Shown here piece by piece: positions 25,778 to 33,753 of a stretch of 64,000 nt of DNA. This DNA comes from DATBLE01 sp963775695 (lineage in GTDB: Bacteria; Actinomycetota; Thermoleophilia; Gaiellales; Gaiellaceae). The translations under genes were made by a program, and so were the position numbers. Below the pieces are notes generated by a model. The model was given only the letters and a program-made list of their open reading frames with translations. It was not told where the DNA came from and did no database searches. Numbering within the stretch: the stretch's first letter is position 1; every line of letters starts with the position of its first letter. The stretch spans positions 62,001-126,000 of the forward strand of contig CAVZJU010000002.1 of the NCBI GenBank assembly GCA_963775695.1. Direction: 5' to 3'.

Positions 25778-25881
25778 CGCCGCCGCGACCGACCTGGCGG
25801 GCGCGGCACCCCACCGTCACTGAGGTGCGAGGCCTCGAGGGAAAGGGGGCCCACGGGGGAAACCGGCCGTTTCCGCCGGTG
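25778..25881 (+). repeat. Two-hairpin dispersed repeat, copy 2
   Basis: Block I at 25778-25807 differs from copy 1 at a single base (C for A in the loop of hairpin I). The 44-base spacer shares GGTGCGAGG and AGGG..GGGCC with copy 3. Block II at 25852-25881 has left arm CACGGGGGAAAC, loop CGGCC and right arm GTTTCCGCCGGTG; the stem carries one G-G mismatch and a bulge, so it is decayed relative to copies 1 and 3. It lies between trpS and the exchanger gene, in the same orientation as the others. Confidence 0.83.
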
Positions 25882-25890
25882 AGAGCGAGC

Positions 25891-25908
25891 CGGCGGCGTC
25901 AGCCGCCG
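25891..25908 (-). terminator. Hairpin just downstream of trpS
   Basis: CGGCGGC-GTCA-GCCGCCG, a perfect 7-bp stem with a 4-base loop, beginning 6 bases after the trpS stop on the minus strand. No T-run follows, so it is either a weak intrinsic terminator or a 3'-end stabilising structure. Confidence 0.45.
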
Positions 25909-25914
25909 CGAGCG

Positions 25915-26898
25915 TCAGCCGCGAGCGGCGAAGCCCATGCGCTCGTACATGGCCGCCAGTGTCGGGCCCGAGGCCTCGCGAGCCTTGTCGGCCCCGATCG
26001 CGAGCAGGCGGCCCAGCTCGCGCTCATCGGTCCGGAGCTCGTGGTAGCGCTCCTGGATCGGGGTGAGGAGCGCGACGACGGCCTCGCCGACCGCCTCCTT
26101 GAACGGCCCGTAGCCGCCGCCGTCGAACTGCGCCTCCACCGCCTCGGGCGACTCGCCGCTCGCCACCGACATGATCTCGATCAGGTTCGTGATCCCGGGC
26201 TTGTCGCCGTCGCGGCGTATCTCGCGGCCCGAGTCGGTGACGGCGGACTTGAACTTGCGGCGAATCGTGTCCGGGTCGTCCATGACCAGCACCGTGCCCT
26301 GCTCGTTCCCGCCCGTCGTCGACATCTTCTTCGTCGGCTCCTGGAGGTCCATGATCCGCGCCCCGACCTCGGGGTAGACGCCCTCGGGTACGACGAAGGT
26401 CTGGCCGTAGCGTGAGTTGAACCGCTCGGCGACATCGCGCGAGAGCTCGAGGTGCTGACGCTGGTCGTCCCCGATCGGGACGATGTCGGTCTGGTACAGG
26501 AGGATGTCGCCCGCCATCAGCACGGGGTACGTGAAGAGGCCGGCCGACACGAACTCCTGCCGCTCACCCTTCTCCTTGAACTGGGTCATCCTGCTGAGCT
26601 GTCCATAGCTCGTCACGGCCGAGAGCAGCCAAGCCGCCTCCGCATGCGCAGACACGTGGCTCTGGCAGAACGTCGTCGAGCGCTCGGGATCGAGGCCGGT
26701 CGCGAACAGGAGCGCGGCCAGGTCGAACGTCCGCCTGCGAAGGTCGTCGGGCTCGAAGTCGACCGTGATCGAGTGGAGGTCGACGATGCAGAAGAACCCG
26801 TCGCCCTGCTCCTGGGTGGCCGCGTACTGGCGGAAGCCGCCGATCAGGTTGCCGAGATGCTTGCTGCCGGTGGGCTGGATGCCGGAGAAGATCCTCAT
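25915..26898 (-). CDS. trpS: Tryptophanyl-tRNA synthetase
   Basis: 327 aa class I synthetase, the usual length. The HIGH-type signature is PTGSKHLGNLIGG at residues 10-22, and the KMSKS-type loop is EPTKKMSTTGG near residue 195, with the KMST variant. VDLHSIT and FPVL-like (TYPVLMAGDILLYQTD) segments form the Trp/adenylate pocket. ATG 26898 was chosen because GGAG lies 5 bases upstream and it starts the fold correctly; the frame stays open further upstream through the leader. A structured leader with a terminator hairpin precedes the gene. Confidence 0.94.
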   Translation of the reverse strand: MRIFSGIQPTGSKHLGNLIGGFRQYAATQEQGDGFFCIVDLHSITVDFEPDDLRRRTFDLAALLFATGLDPERSTTFCQSHVSAHAEAAWLLSAVTSYGQLSRMTQFKEKGERQEFVSAGLFTYPVLMAGDILLYQTDIVPIGDDQRQHLELSRDVAERFNSRYGQTFVVPEGVYPEVGARIMDLQEPTKKMSTTGGNEQGTVLVMDDPDTIRRKFKSAVTDSGREIRRDGDKPGITNLIEIMSVASGESPEAVEAQFDGGGYGPFKEAVGEAVVALLTPIQERYHELRTDERELGRLLAIGADKAREASGPTLAAMYERMGFAARG

Positions 26899-26928
26899 CT
26901 TCGCTCCATTCTGTTTCGTGAGGGCACG

Positions 26929-26950
26929 AAAAAGGCCTCTGATCGAGGCC
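26929..26950 (-). terminator. Intrinsic terminator / attenuator in the trpS leader
   Basis: On the minus strand GGCCTC-GATCA-GAGGCC is followed at once by TTTTT: a 6-bp GC-rich stem, 5-base loop and U-run, about 30 bases before the trpS ATG. Upstream in the same leader, GGGGCGAGGCGG could pair with CCGCC...GCCCC, and CGAGGC in that strand is complementary to GCCTCG of the terminator, giving a possible antiterminator. No T-box core sequence and no Trp codons in a leader peptide were found, so the controlling signal is unclear. Confidence 0.6.
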
Positions 26951-27114
26951 GGAAGCGGGGCAAAGGCGGCTGCTTCGGCGCTTACGCGCGCGCGCTCCCG
27001 CCTCGCCCCCGACGCCAGCCCCAGGACCGATGCGAGATGGTCACCATTCGGTTTCATGATACCCGCGGGCCTGGCTTGCGCAGCCTCGCCCGGTTTCCAT
27101 AACGTGCAGGGCGA

Positions 27115-29277
27115 GTGTTCTTCGAACGGCTCGCCCATTTCGTCATCCGTCGGCGCCGCTGGGTGGTCACGGCGTGGATCCTGCTCTTCGTCCTCGGCCT
27201 CGTCACGACCAGCAAGATCGGCAGCCGCTGGTTCGAGTCGTTCTCGATCCCCGGCTACTCCGCTTACGAGGCCAATCAGCGCACCCTGAAGACGTTCGGG
27301 AGCGGCGAGCAGGCGCCGCTGATCGCCGTCTTCCGCTCGAACGGCGACGTCACCGGGCAGCGAGGGATCGAGAAGGCTGTCGCCGCGGCGGCCGCGGTCA
27401 ACCCCGGGTCCCGCACGGCCTCGTATTTCTCCACCGGCTCGAATGCCTACGTCTCGAAGGACCGGCACACCACCTTCGCGACGATCTACCCACCCGGCAC
27501 TCCGGGGTTCAACTCGAACGTCAAGATCAAGCGGGTGCGCGCCGCGCTAAGAGCCGCTGCGCCGGCGGGTCTGGTCGTGCACCTGACGGGACGGGATCCG
27601 CTTCAGCAGGACATCGGCGGTAGCGGCGGGCCGAGCGTCCTGGTCGAGGTGCTGTTCGGCGGCCTCGGGGCGCTGCTCGTCCTGCTGTTCGTGTTCGGGA
27701 CGCTGACGGCGGTAAGTGTCCCGCTGGTGACGGCCGCGGCGTCGATCCTGACCACCTTCAGCGCGGTCTTTGCGCTGACGTACGTCACCAATGTCTCGAT
27801 CGTCGTCGAGTTCCTCGTCGCCCTGGTCGGCCTCGGCGTGGCCGTCGACTACTCGCTGCTGATGATCTTCCGGTTCCGCGAGGAGCTTCATCACCGTGGG
27901 AACGTCGAGGAGGCCCTCGTGGAGACCATGACGCACGCCGGGCGGTCGGTCGTCGTCTCCGGCTCGACGGTCGCGATCGGCCTGCTCAGCATGGTGCTGC
28001 TGCCGCTGCCGTTCATCCGCTCGATCGGGATCGGCGGCATGCTGATCCCGGCGGTGGCGGTGCTGTCGACACTGACGCTGACCCCGGTGCTGCTCTACTG
28101 GATGGGCAGCCGGATCGACAAGCTGCGGGTGATCCCCGAGCGGATCGTCTCGGCCGATCCCGGCGAGAAGGGCTTCTGGCACCGGTGGGCCGGATACGTC
28201 GTCAAGCGGCCGGGCCGGATCGCCCTGGCCGGCATGGCGCTCGTGATCCTGCTGCTGATCCCGGCGTTCAAGCTCAACCCGTCCGAGGCCGAGGCGAAGA
28301 ACCTCCCCGGCAACGGCGACGCCTTCAAGGGCCGCGATGCGTTGACCGCCGCGGGCATCAGCGCCGGCGCGCTGAAGCCGTACGTGGTGCTCGTCGAGAA
28401 CGGGTCGACGCCCCGGACCCGCGCCCTGGTCGTGAAGCGGCTCGAGCAGACCGACGGCGTCGACGGCGCGTCCGCGCCTCCGAGCTGGCAGAAGGGCAAC
28501 ACCGGACTGGTCGAGGCGATCCCGTCGACGGACGGCGCCGCGAAGCCTGCGAGGAAGGTGATCACGAACCTCCAGCACAACGTGCTGCCCGACCTGCAGC
28601 AGCAGATCGGCGGGCAGGTGAAGCTCACGCTGGGCGGCGTTGCACCCGAGGATCGCGACTTCGTCCACGCGGTCTACGGAAACTTCCCGTACGTCCTCGG
28701 CTTCGTCGTCCTGCTGACGTTCCTGCTCCTGATGCGTGCCTTCCGATCGGTCGTGCTGTCGGTCAAGGCGGTGATCCTGAACTTGATCTCGCTGGGCTGC
28801 GCGCTCGGAGTGGTCGTCTTCATCTTCCAGCAGGGCCACGGCAGCGAGGCGATCTGGGGGATCCAGGCCACCCAGGCGGTGATCGCCTGGATACCCCTGA
28901 TGATCTTCGCGTTCCTCTTCGGCCTGTCGATGGATTACGAGGTCTTCATCGTCACGCGTATCCGCGAGGCCTACGACGACACGAAGGACACCACCCAGGC
29001 GATCTCGCTGGGGATCGCCCGAACCGGCAAGCTGGTGACGAGCGCGGCGCTCGTGCTCGTGTTCGCGTTCTTCTCGCTCTCCACCGGCCCGGGCCCGGAC
29101 ATCAAGCAGTTCGGCATCGGCCTGGCCGCGGGTGTGCTGATCGACGCCACCCTGATCCGTGCGCTCCTGGTCCCGTCGCTGATGATGCTGCTCGGGAAGT
29201 ACAACTGGTGGTTCCCGGAGCGGGTTCGCCGCGCCCTGTTCGTCCGCGGCCCGCAGCCGGTTCCGGAGGCAGACTAG
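27115..29277 (+). CDS. MMPL/RND-family membrane transporter
   Basis: 720 aa with twelve predicted membrane helices in two halves: helix 1 at residues 13-32, a large outer loop, five to six helices at about 180-320, helix 7 at about 370, a second outer loop and five more at about 520-700. Family segments include GLGVAVDYSLLMIFRFREEL in the first half and GLSMDYEVFIVTRIREAYDD in the second, each with the proton-relay Asp-Tyr pair. MMPL proteins export lipids or hydrophobic compounds in actinobacteria. GTG start with poor SD; divergent from trpS. No accessory gene is nearby to suggest a substrate. Confidence 0.88.
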   Translation: MFFERLAHFVIRRRRWVVTAWILLFVLGLVTTSKIGSRWFESFSIPGYSAYEANQRTLKTFGSGEQAPLIAVFRSNGDVTGQRGIEKAVAAAAAVNPGSRTASYFSTGSNAYVSKDRHTTFATIYPPGTPGFNSNVKIKRVRAALRAAAPAGLVVHLTGRDPLQQDIGGSGGPSVLVEVLFGGLGALLVLLFVFGTLTAVSVPLVTAAASILTTFSAVFALTYVTNVSIVVEFLVALVGLGVAVDYSLLMIFRFREELHHRGNVEEALVETMTHAGRSVVVSGSTVAIGLLSMVLLPLPFIRSIGIGGMLIPAVAVLSTLTLTPVLLYWMGSRIDKLRVIPERIVSADPGEKGFWHRWAGYVVKRPGRIALAGMALVILLLIPAFKLNPSEAEAKNLPGNGDAFKGRDALTAAGISAGALKPYVVLVENGSTPRTRALVVKRLEQTDGVDGASAPPSWQKGNTGLVEAIPSTDGAAKPARKVITNLQHNVLPDLQQQIGGQVKLTLGGVAPEDRDFVHAVYGNFPYVLGFVVLLTFLLLMRAFRSVVLSVKAVILNLISLGCALGVVVFIFQQGHGSEAIWGIQATQAVIAWIPLMIFAFLFGLSMDYEVFIVTRIREAYDDTKDTTQAISLGIARTGKLVTSAALVLVFAFFSLSTGPGPDIKQFGIGLAAGVLIDATLIRALLVPSLMMLLGKYNWWFPERVRRALFVRGPQPVPEAD

Positions 29278-29397
29278 AGCGAGCCGGGCCGGAGAGCGGG
29301 GCCCTTCTCGGTTCCCTCTGGCCTTGGCCGTTCCCGCGCGGAGCGCGAGCGCGTGAGCGGGCTTGGCCCGGTCACGTTGCGATCGGAAACGCAGCAC

Positions 29398-29403
29398 TAC
29401 ACT
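29398..29403 (+). promoter_or_regulatory. -10-like TACACT of a probable leaderless promoter (aroG)
   Basis: TACACT ends 7 bases before GTG 29411. TTGCGA 15 bases further up could be a weak -35 element. Confidence 0.42.
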
Positions 29404-29410
29404 GCGGAAA

Positions 29411-30763
29411 GTGGTCGTGACCTCCGCATCCTGGTCGCCGTCCTCGTGGCGCGGCTTCCCGGCGCTCCAGCAGCCAGACTGGCCCGACCAGGCGCGCCTC
29501 GAAGAGGTCCGCGCGGAGATCGGGGGGATGCCGCCGCTCGTCTTCGCAGGCGAGGCCCGCAGCCTGCTCGACCGGCTCGCGGACGTGGTCGAGGGCAGGG
29601 CCTTCCTGCTCCAGGCCGGCGACTGCGCCGAGTCGTTCCACGACTGGAACGCGCCGAACCTGCGCGAGAAGCTGAAGATCATCCTGCAGATGTCGGCCGT
29701 GCTCACGTACGCGGCCAGCCTGCCGGTGGTGAAGGTCGGCCGGATCGCCGGCCAGTTCGTCAAGCCCCGCTCCGAGCCCACCGAGACCGTCGGCGGCCTC
29801 GTTCTACCGACGTTCCGCGGCCACATCGTCCACGGCGACGAGCCGACCCTGGAAGCGCGGACGCCCGACCCCGGGCGGATGCTCCGTGGCTACCACCAGG
29901 CCGCCTCCACGCTCAACCTGCTGCGGGCGTTCACGAAGGGCGGCTTCGCCGATCTCGGCCAGGTCCACATCTGGACGCAGGAGTTCGTGGCCAACTCCCC
30001 GGAGGGGCGGCGGTACGAGCAGCTGGCGACGGAGATCCAGCGGGCGATGAGCTTCATGACGGCGATCGGTGTCGACATGCGGAACCCTGCGCTGCACCAG
30101 ACCGACATCTGGACGAGCCACGAGGCGCTGCTGCTGGACTTCGAGGAGGCGCTGACGCGGCGCGACTCCCTCACCGGCGACTGGTACGACTGCTCGGCCC
30201 ACTTCCTCTGGATCGGGGAACGGACCCGCCGGCCCGACGGCGCGCACGTCGAGTTCCTCGCCGGCGTCCACAACCCCGTGGGCGTCAAGCTCGGGCCGGC
30301 CGCCACCCCGGAGGACGCGCTTCGCCTGTGCGAGGCCCTCAACCCGGACCGGACACCCGGCCGGCTGACGCTGGTCGCGCGCATGGGCGCCGACCGCGTG
30401 GGGGAGGCGCTGCCGCCGCTGATCCGGGCCGTACGCGACGCCGGCCACCCGGTGGTCTGGGTCTGCGATCCGATGCACGCGAACACGTTCCGGACCGCCA
30501 CGGGCCGAAAGACGCGCGACTTCGGCCACGTCATGTCCGAGATCGAGGGGTTCTTCGCCGCCCACCACGCGGAGGGAACCTGGCCGGGCGGCGTCCACCT
30601 CGAGATCACCGGCGACGACGTCACCGAGTGTCTCGGCGGGGGCGACAGCCTCTCCGAGGAGCAGCTCGACGACGCCTACACGACGCTCTGTGACCCGCGG
30701 TTGAACGCACGGCAGTCGCTCGACCTCGCCTTCCACGTCGCCGAGCTCATGCGCGCGAGGTAG
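29411..30763 (+). CDS. aroG: Class II 3-deoxy-7-phosphoheptulonate (DAHP) synthase
   Basis: First enzyme of the shikimate pathway, condensing phosphoenolpyruvate with erythrose 4-phosphate. About 450 aa, plant/mycobacterial type II. The metal-binding Cys is in LLQAGDCAESF, with VGRIAGQFVKPRS, DMRNPALHQTDIWTSHEALLL, GVHNPVGVKLGP and WVCDPMHANT as further family blocks containing His, Glu and Asp ligands. GTG 29411 suits the TACACT box; GTG 29417 is two codons later and equally plausible. It heads the row aroG-tyrA-aroA-cmk and is separated from tyrA by 4 bases. Confidence 0.92.
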   Translation: MVVTSASWSPSSWRGFPALQQPDWPDQARLEEVRAEIGGMPPLVFAGEARSLLDRLADVVEGRAFLLQAGDCAESFHDWNAPNLREKLKIILQMSAVLTYAASLPVVKVGRIAGQFVKPRSEPTETVGGLVLPTFRGHIVHGDEPTLEARTPDPGRMLRGYHQAASTLNLLRAFTKGGFADLGQVHIWTQEFVANSPEGRRYEQLATEIQRAMSFMTAIGVDMRNPALHQTDIWTSHEALLLDFEEALTRRDSLTGDWYDCSAHFLWIGERTRRPDGAHVEFLAGVHNPVGVKLGPAATPEDALRLCEALNPDRTPGRLTLVARMGADRVGEALPPLIRAVRDAGHPVVWVCDPMHANTFRTATGRKTRDFGHVMSEIEGFFAAHHAEGTWPGGVHLEITGDDVTECLGGGDSLSEEQLDDAYTTLCDPRLNARQSLDLAFHVAELMRAR

Positions 30764-30767
30764 GTCC

Positions 30768-31844
30768 GTGCGCCTCGCAGTCGTCGGAACGGGCCTGATG
30801 GGCGCATCGGTCGGGCTGGCCGCGAAGCGGGCAGGCGTCGACTGGGTCGGCGGTCACGATGCCGACGGGGCAGCCGCCGGAGTCGCGCTCGACCGCGGCG
30901 CGGTCGACGAGATCGGGCCGCTCGACGGCCTCCTCGCCGAGGCGGATCTCGCGGTGGTCGCCGCCCCGGTCACCGTGCTGCCCGGCCTCGTCGAGGAGGT
31001 GATCGCGACCGCGCCCGGCCGCTGCACGGTCACGGACGTCGGCTCGACGAAGGACTGGTCGCTGCGGTTCCCGGAGCGGTTCGTCGGCGGCCATCCGGTG
31101 TGTGGCCGGGAGGCGCACGGCCCGGCGCACGCGACCGCGGACCTCTTCGACGGCGCAACCTGGTTCCTGACGCCGGTCGCCACAACCGATCCCGAGCGGT
31201 ACCGGGTCGTGCACGGCTTCGTCGCCTCGCTCGGGGCCGTGCCGGTGGCGATCGACCCGAAGGCCCACGACCGGCTGGTCGCACTCACCAGCCACCTGCC
31301 GCACGCCCTCGCGAACCTGCTGGTCAACCAGGCCGGCGCCGGGCGCATCGAGGGACACGACCCGCTCGCCGCTGCCGGCGGGTCGCTCCGAGACATGACT
31401 CGCGTGGCCGGCGCCAACCCGCGGATCTGGGTGGACATCTTCCTCGACAACGCGCCGGAGCTGCGCGAGGCGCTCGCCGAGCACCGCCGCCGGGTCGAGC
31501 AGCTCGAGCAGGCGCTCGCCGACGGCGACGGTGGCTACCTCGCCCGCTGGGTCGCGGAAGCGTCGGAGAACCGCCGCCGGATGCTCGCCGAGGCCTACCC
31601 CGACCCGGGCGAGCTCCAGCAGGTGACCGTCCACGTCCCCGACCGGCCCGGGGTGCTCGCCGGGATCACGCAGGCGCTCGGCGCCGAGCGGATCAACATC
31701 GAGGACTTCGAGCTGCGCCACTTCTCGCCCGAGCGCGGAGGCGTCCTGACCATGCTCGTCTTGGGGGCGGACGAGGCGGTCCGCGCCGCGACGCTGCTCG
31801 AGGCGCAGGGCTACGGCGTATCGGTCGCCCCGGTGCTGCAGTGA
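30768..31844 (+). CDS. tyrA: Prephenate dehydrogenase with C-terminal ACT domain
   Basis: 358 aa. NAD-binding VVGTGLMGASVGLAAKRAG at the N-terminus; catalytic His in GGHPVCGREAHGP near residue 107; helical dimerisation domain with LTSHLPHALANLLV; and from about residue 285 an ACT domain (VTVHVPDRPGVLAGITQAL), the usual site of tyrosine feedback. It oxidatively decarboxylates prephenate to 4-hydroxyphenylpyruvate. GTG start, stop overlapping the aroA GTG by four bases. Confidence 0.92.
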   Translation: MRLAVVGTGLMGASVGLAAKRAGVDWVGGHDADGAAAGVALDRGAVDEIGPLDGLLAEADLAVVAAPVTVLPGLVEEVIATAPGRCTVTDVGSTKDWSLRFPERFVGGHPVCGREAHGPAHATADLFDGATWFLTPVATTDPERYRVVHGFVASLGAVPVAIDPKAHDRLVALTSHLPHALANLLVNQAGAGRIEGHDPLAAAGGSLRDMTRVAGANPRIWVDIFLDNAPELREALAEHRRRVEQLEQALADGDGGYLARWVAEASENRRRMLAEAYPDPGELQQVTVHVPDRPGVLAGITQALGAERINIEDFELRHFSPERGGVLTMLVLGADEAVRAATLLEAQGYGVSVAPVLQ

Positions 31845-33124
31845 GGATCGAGCCCGCGGCGTCCGTCCAGGGCGGTGTCGCCCTGCCGGGGGACAAGTCG
31901 ATCTCCCACCGCGCGGTTCTCATCGGAGCGGTCGCAGAGGGCGAGTCGGTGGTCACGGGACTCGGTCGCTCGGGTGACACCGAGTCGACGATCGCCGCGG
32001 TGAGGACGCTCGGCGTCCGGGTCGACGAGGACGGCGACACCCTGCGGATCGCCGGTGCCGGGCTGCGCAACCTGCAGGCGCCGGAGGGGCCGATCGACTG
32101 CGGCAACGCCGGCACGCTCGCCCGGCTGCTGCCCGGGATCCTCGCCGGCCAGCGCGGGCGCCGGTTCGAGCTCACCGGCGACGAATCGCTCAGCTCGCGT
32201 CCCATGCGACGGATCGCCGATCCGCTGATGCGGATGGGAGCCGGCGTGGAGACCGAGGGCGGCCGGCTCCCGCTCGCAATCGATGCGCGGGGGCTGCGCC
32301 CGATCCGGTACGAGCCGCCCGTCGCGAGCGCGCAGGTGAAGTCGTGTGTGTTGCTCGCCGGGCTTTACGCCTCGGACGGGCCGACCACGGTCGTCGAGCG
32401 GGTCGCGACCCGCGACCACACGGAGCGGATCCTCCGGGCCGCGGGAGCGCGCCTGCGCTCCGAGCCGGGCGGTGTCGAGGTGTGGCCGGCGGCGCGGCTG
32501 GAGCCGCTCCGGCTCGACGTGCCGGGCGACTTCTCGGCGGCCGCCCCGTTCGTCGTCGCCGCAACGCTGCTCCCCGGGTCGCGACTTCGGCTCGCCCGCG
32601 TTGGCGTCAACCCGACCCGCACCGGGCTCCTGGACGTGCTCGAGCGGATGGGCGCCCGCATCTCCCTCTACAACCGGTCGTCGTCCGGCGGCGAGCCAGT
32701 CGCCGACCTGGAGGTCGAGCACGCGGACCTCGTCGCCACCGAGGTCGAGCCGGACGAGGTGCCGGGGCTGATCGACGAGCTGCCGCTGTTCGCACTCGCG
32801 GCTTCGATGGCCCGGGGCGACAGCGCCGTGCGCGGCGCCGCGGAGCTGCGGCAGAAGGAGACGGACCGGATCGAGACCGTCACGGACGCCCTCAGGCGGC
32901 TGGGGGCGCACATCAACGCCACCCCGGACGGCTTCACCGCCCGGGGTGTGCCGGCGCGTCCACGCGGCGGTGTCATGAGCTCCGCCGGCGACCACCGGAT
33001 CGCCGTTCTCGGAGCGGTCGCCGGGCTCGTCTCGCGCGAGGGCGTCCAGGTCGAGGGCGCGGAGGCCGTGTCGATATCCTTCCCCGGATTCTTCGACCTG
33101 CTCGAGTCTGTATCCCAACGATGA
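31841..33124 (+). CDS. aroA: 3-phosphoshikimate 1-carboxyvinyltransferase (EPSP synthase)
   Basis: 427 aa. PGDKSISHRAVLIGA with the substrate-binding Lys and Ser near residue 19; GNAGTLARLLPG; SSRPMRRIADPL; VASAQVKSCVLLAGLYA; and the C-terminal ELRQKETDRIETV with a catalytic Glu and Lys. It joins shikimate 3-phosphate and phosphoenolpyruvate. GTG 31841 overlaps the tyrA stop and the TGA overlaps the cmk ATG. Clustering tyrA-aroA-cmk is a common bacterial arrangement. Confidence 0.94.
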   Translation: MRIEPAASVQGGVALPGDKSISHRAVLIGAVAEGESVVTGLGRSGDTESTIAAVRTLGVRVDEDGDTLRIAGAGLRNLQAPEGPIDCGNAGTLARLLPGILAGQRGRRFELTGDESLSSRPMRRIADPLMRMGAGVETEGGRLPLAIDARGLRPIRYEPPVASAQVKSCVLLAGLYASDGPTTVVERVATRDHTERILRAAGARLRSEPGGVEVWPAARLEPLRLDVPGDFSAAAPFVVAATLLPGSRLRLARVGVNPTRTGLLDVLERMGARISLYNRSSSGGEPVADLEVEHADLVATEVEPDEVPGLIDELPLFALAASMARGDSAVRGAAELRQKETDRIETVTDALRRLGAHINATPDGFTARGVPARPRGGVMSSAGDHRIAVLGAVAGLVSREGVQVEGAEAVSISFPGFFDLLESVSQR

Positions 33125-33753
33125 TTGTCTCCATAGACGGTCCCGCAGGGGCCGGAAAGAGCACCGTGGCGCGGGGACTGGCGCAGCGCCTCGGCTTCCG
33201 CTACCTCGACACCGGCGCGATGTACCGGGCGCTGACGTGGCTGGCTCGGCGGGACGGGGTCGCGCTCGACAAGGGCGAGCTGCTCGGCGAGCTGGCCGCT
33301 GCCAACCCGGTCGACTTCGACACGCAAGGACGGTGCTTCATCGCCGGCACCGACGTGACCTCGGCCATCCGGCGTGCCGAGATCGACCGGCTGGTGCCCG
33401 TGGTGGCGCGACATCCGGAGGTGCGGACGGTCATGCGCGAGCGCCAGCGGGAGCTGGCGGCCGACGGCGACGTCGTGATCGAGGGCCGCGACATCGGCAC
33501 GGTCGTCGTCCCCGACGCGCCGGTGAAGATCTACCTCCAGGCCGACGCGTCGGTCCGGGCGGGCAGGCGGCTGGCCGAGCGCCCGGAGCTCTCCGCCGAT
33601 GCGCTGGCCACCGATCTGCGCGCCCGCGACCAGAGCGACGCAACACGGATGCAGCCCGCGGAGGACGCCGAGCTGATCGATACGACCGACCTCACCGCGG
33701 ATGAGGTCGTCGATCGGATCGAGCGGCTCGTCCGCGAGCGCGCGCTCGCCTAG
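33121..33753 (+). CDS. cmk: Cytidylate kinase
   Basis: 210 aa. P-loop SIDGPAGAGKSTVARGLA at residues 4-21, YLDTGAMYRALTWL substrate-binding segment, and EGRDIGTVVVPDA. It phosphorylates CMP and dCMP. The stop codon TAG is composite: its TA is the insertion target of the IS element and its G is the element's first base, so the protein is unchanged. Before insertion cmk and der were probably 8 bases apart. Confidence 0.94.
   Translation: MIVSIDGPAGAGKSTVARGLAQRLGFRYLDTGAMYRALTWLARRDGVALDKGELLGELAAANPVDFDTQGRCFIAGTDVTSAIRRAEIDRLVPVVARHPEVRTVMRERQRELAADGDVVIEGRDIGTVVVPDAPVKIYLQADASVRAGRRLAERPELSADALATDLRARDQSDATRMQPAEDAELIDTTDLTADEVVDRIERLVRERALA

Noticed and set aside
26899..27112. T-box riboswitch upstream of trpS
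   Set aside because: A terminator is present but the T-box core (GGTGGNACCGCG-like) and a specifier loop could not be found; an attenuator of another kind is reported instead.
29283..29345. Possible fourth copy of the two-hairpin repeat after the MMPL gene
   Set aside because: It shares GGCCGTTCCC and GC-rich surroundings, but block I is absent and the stem does not form.
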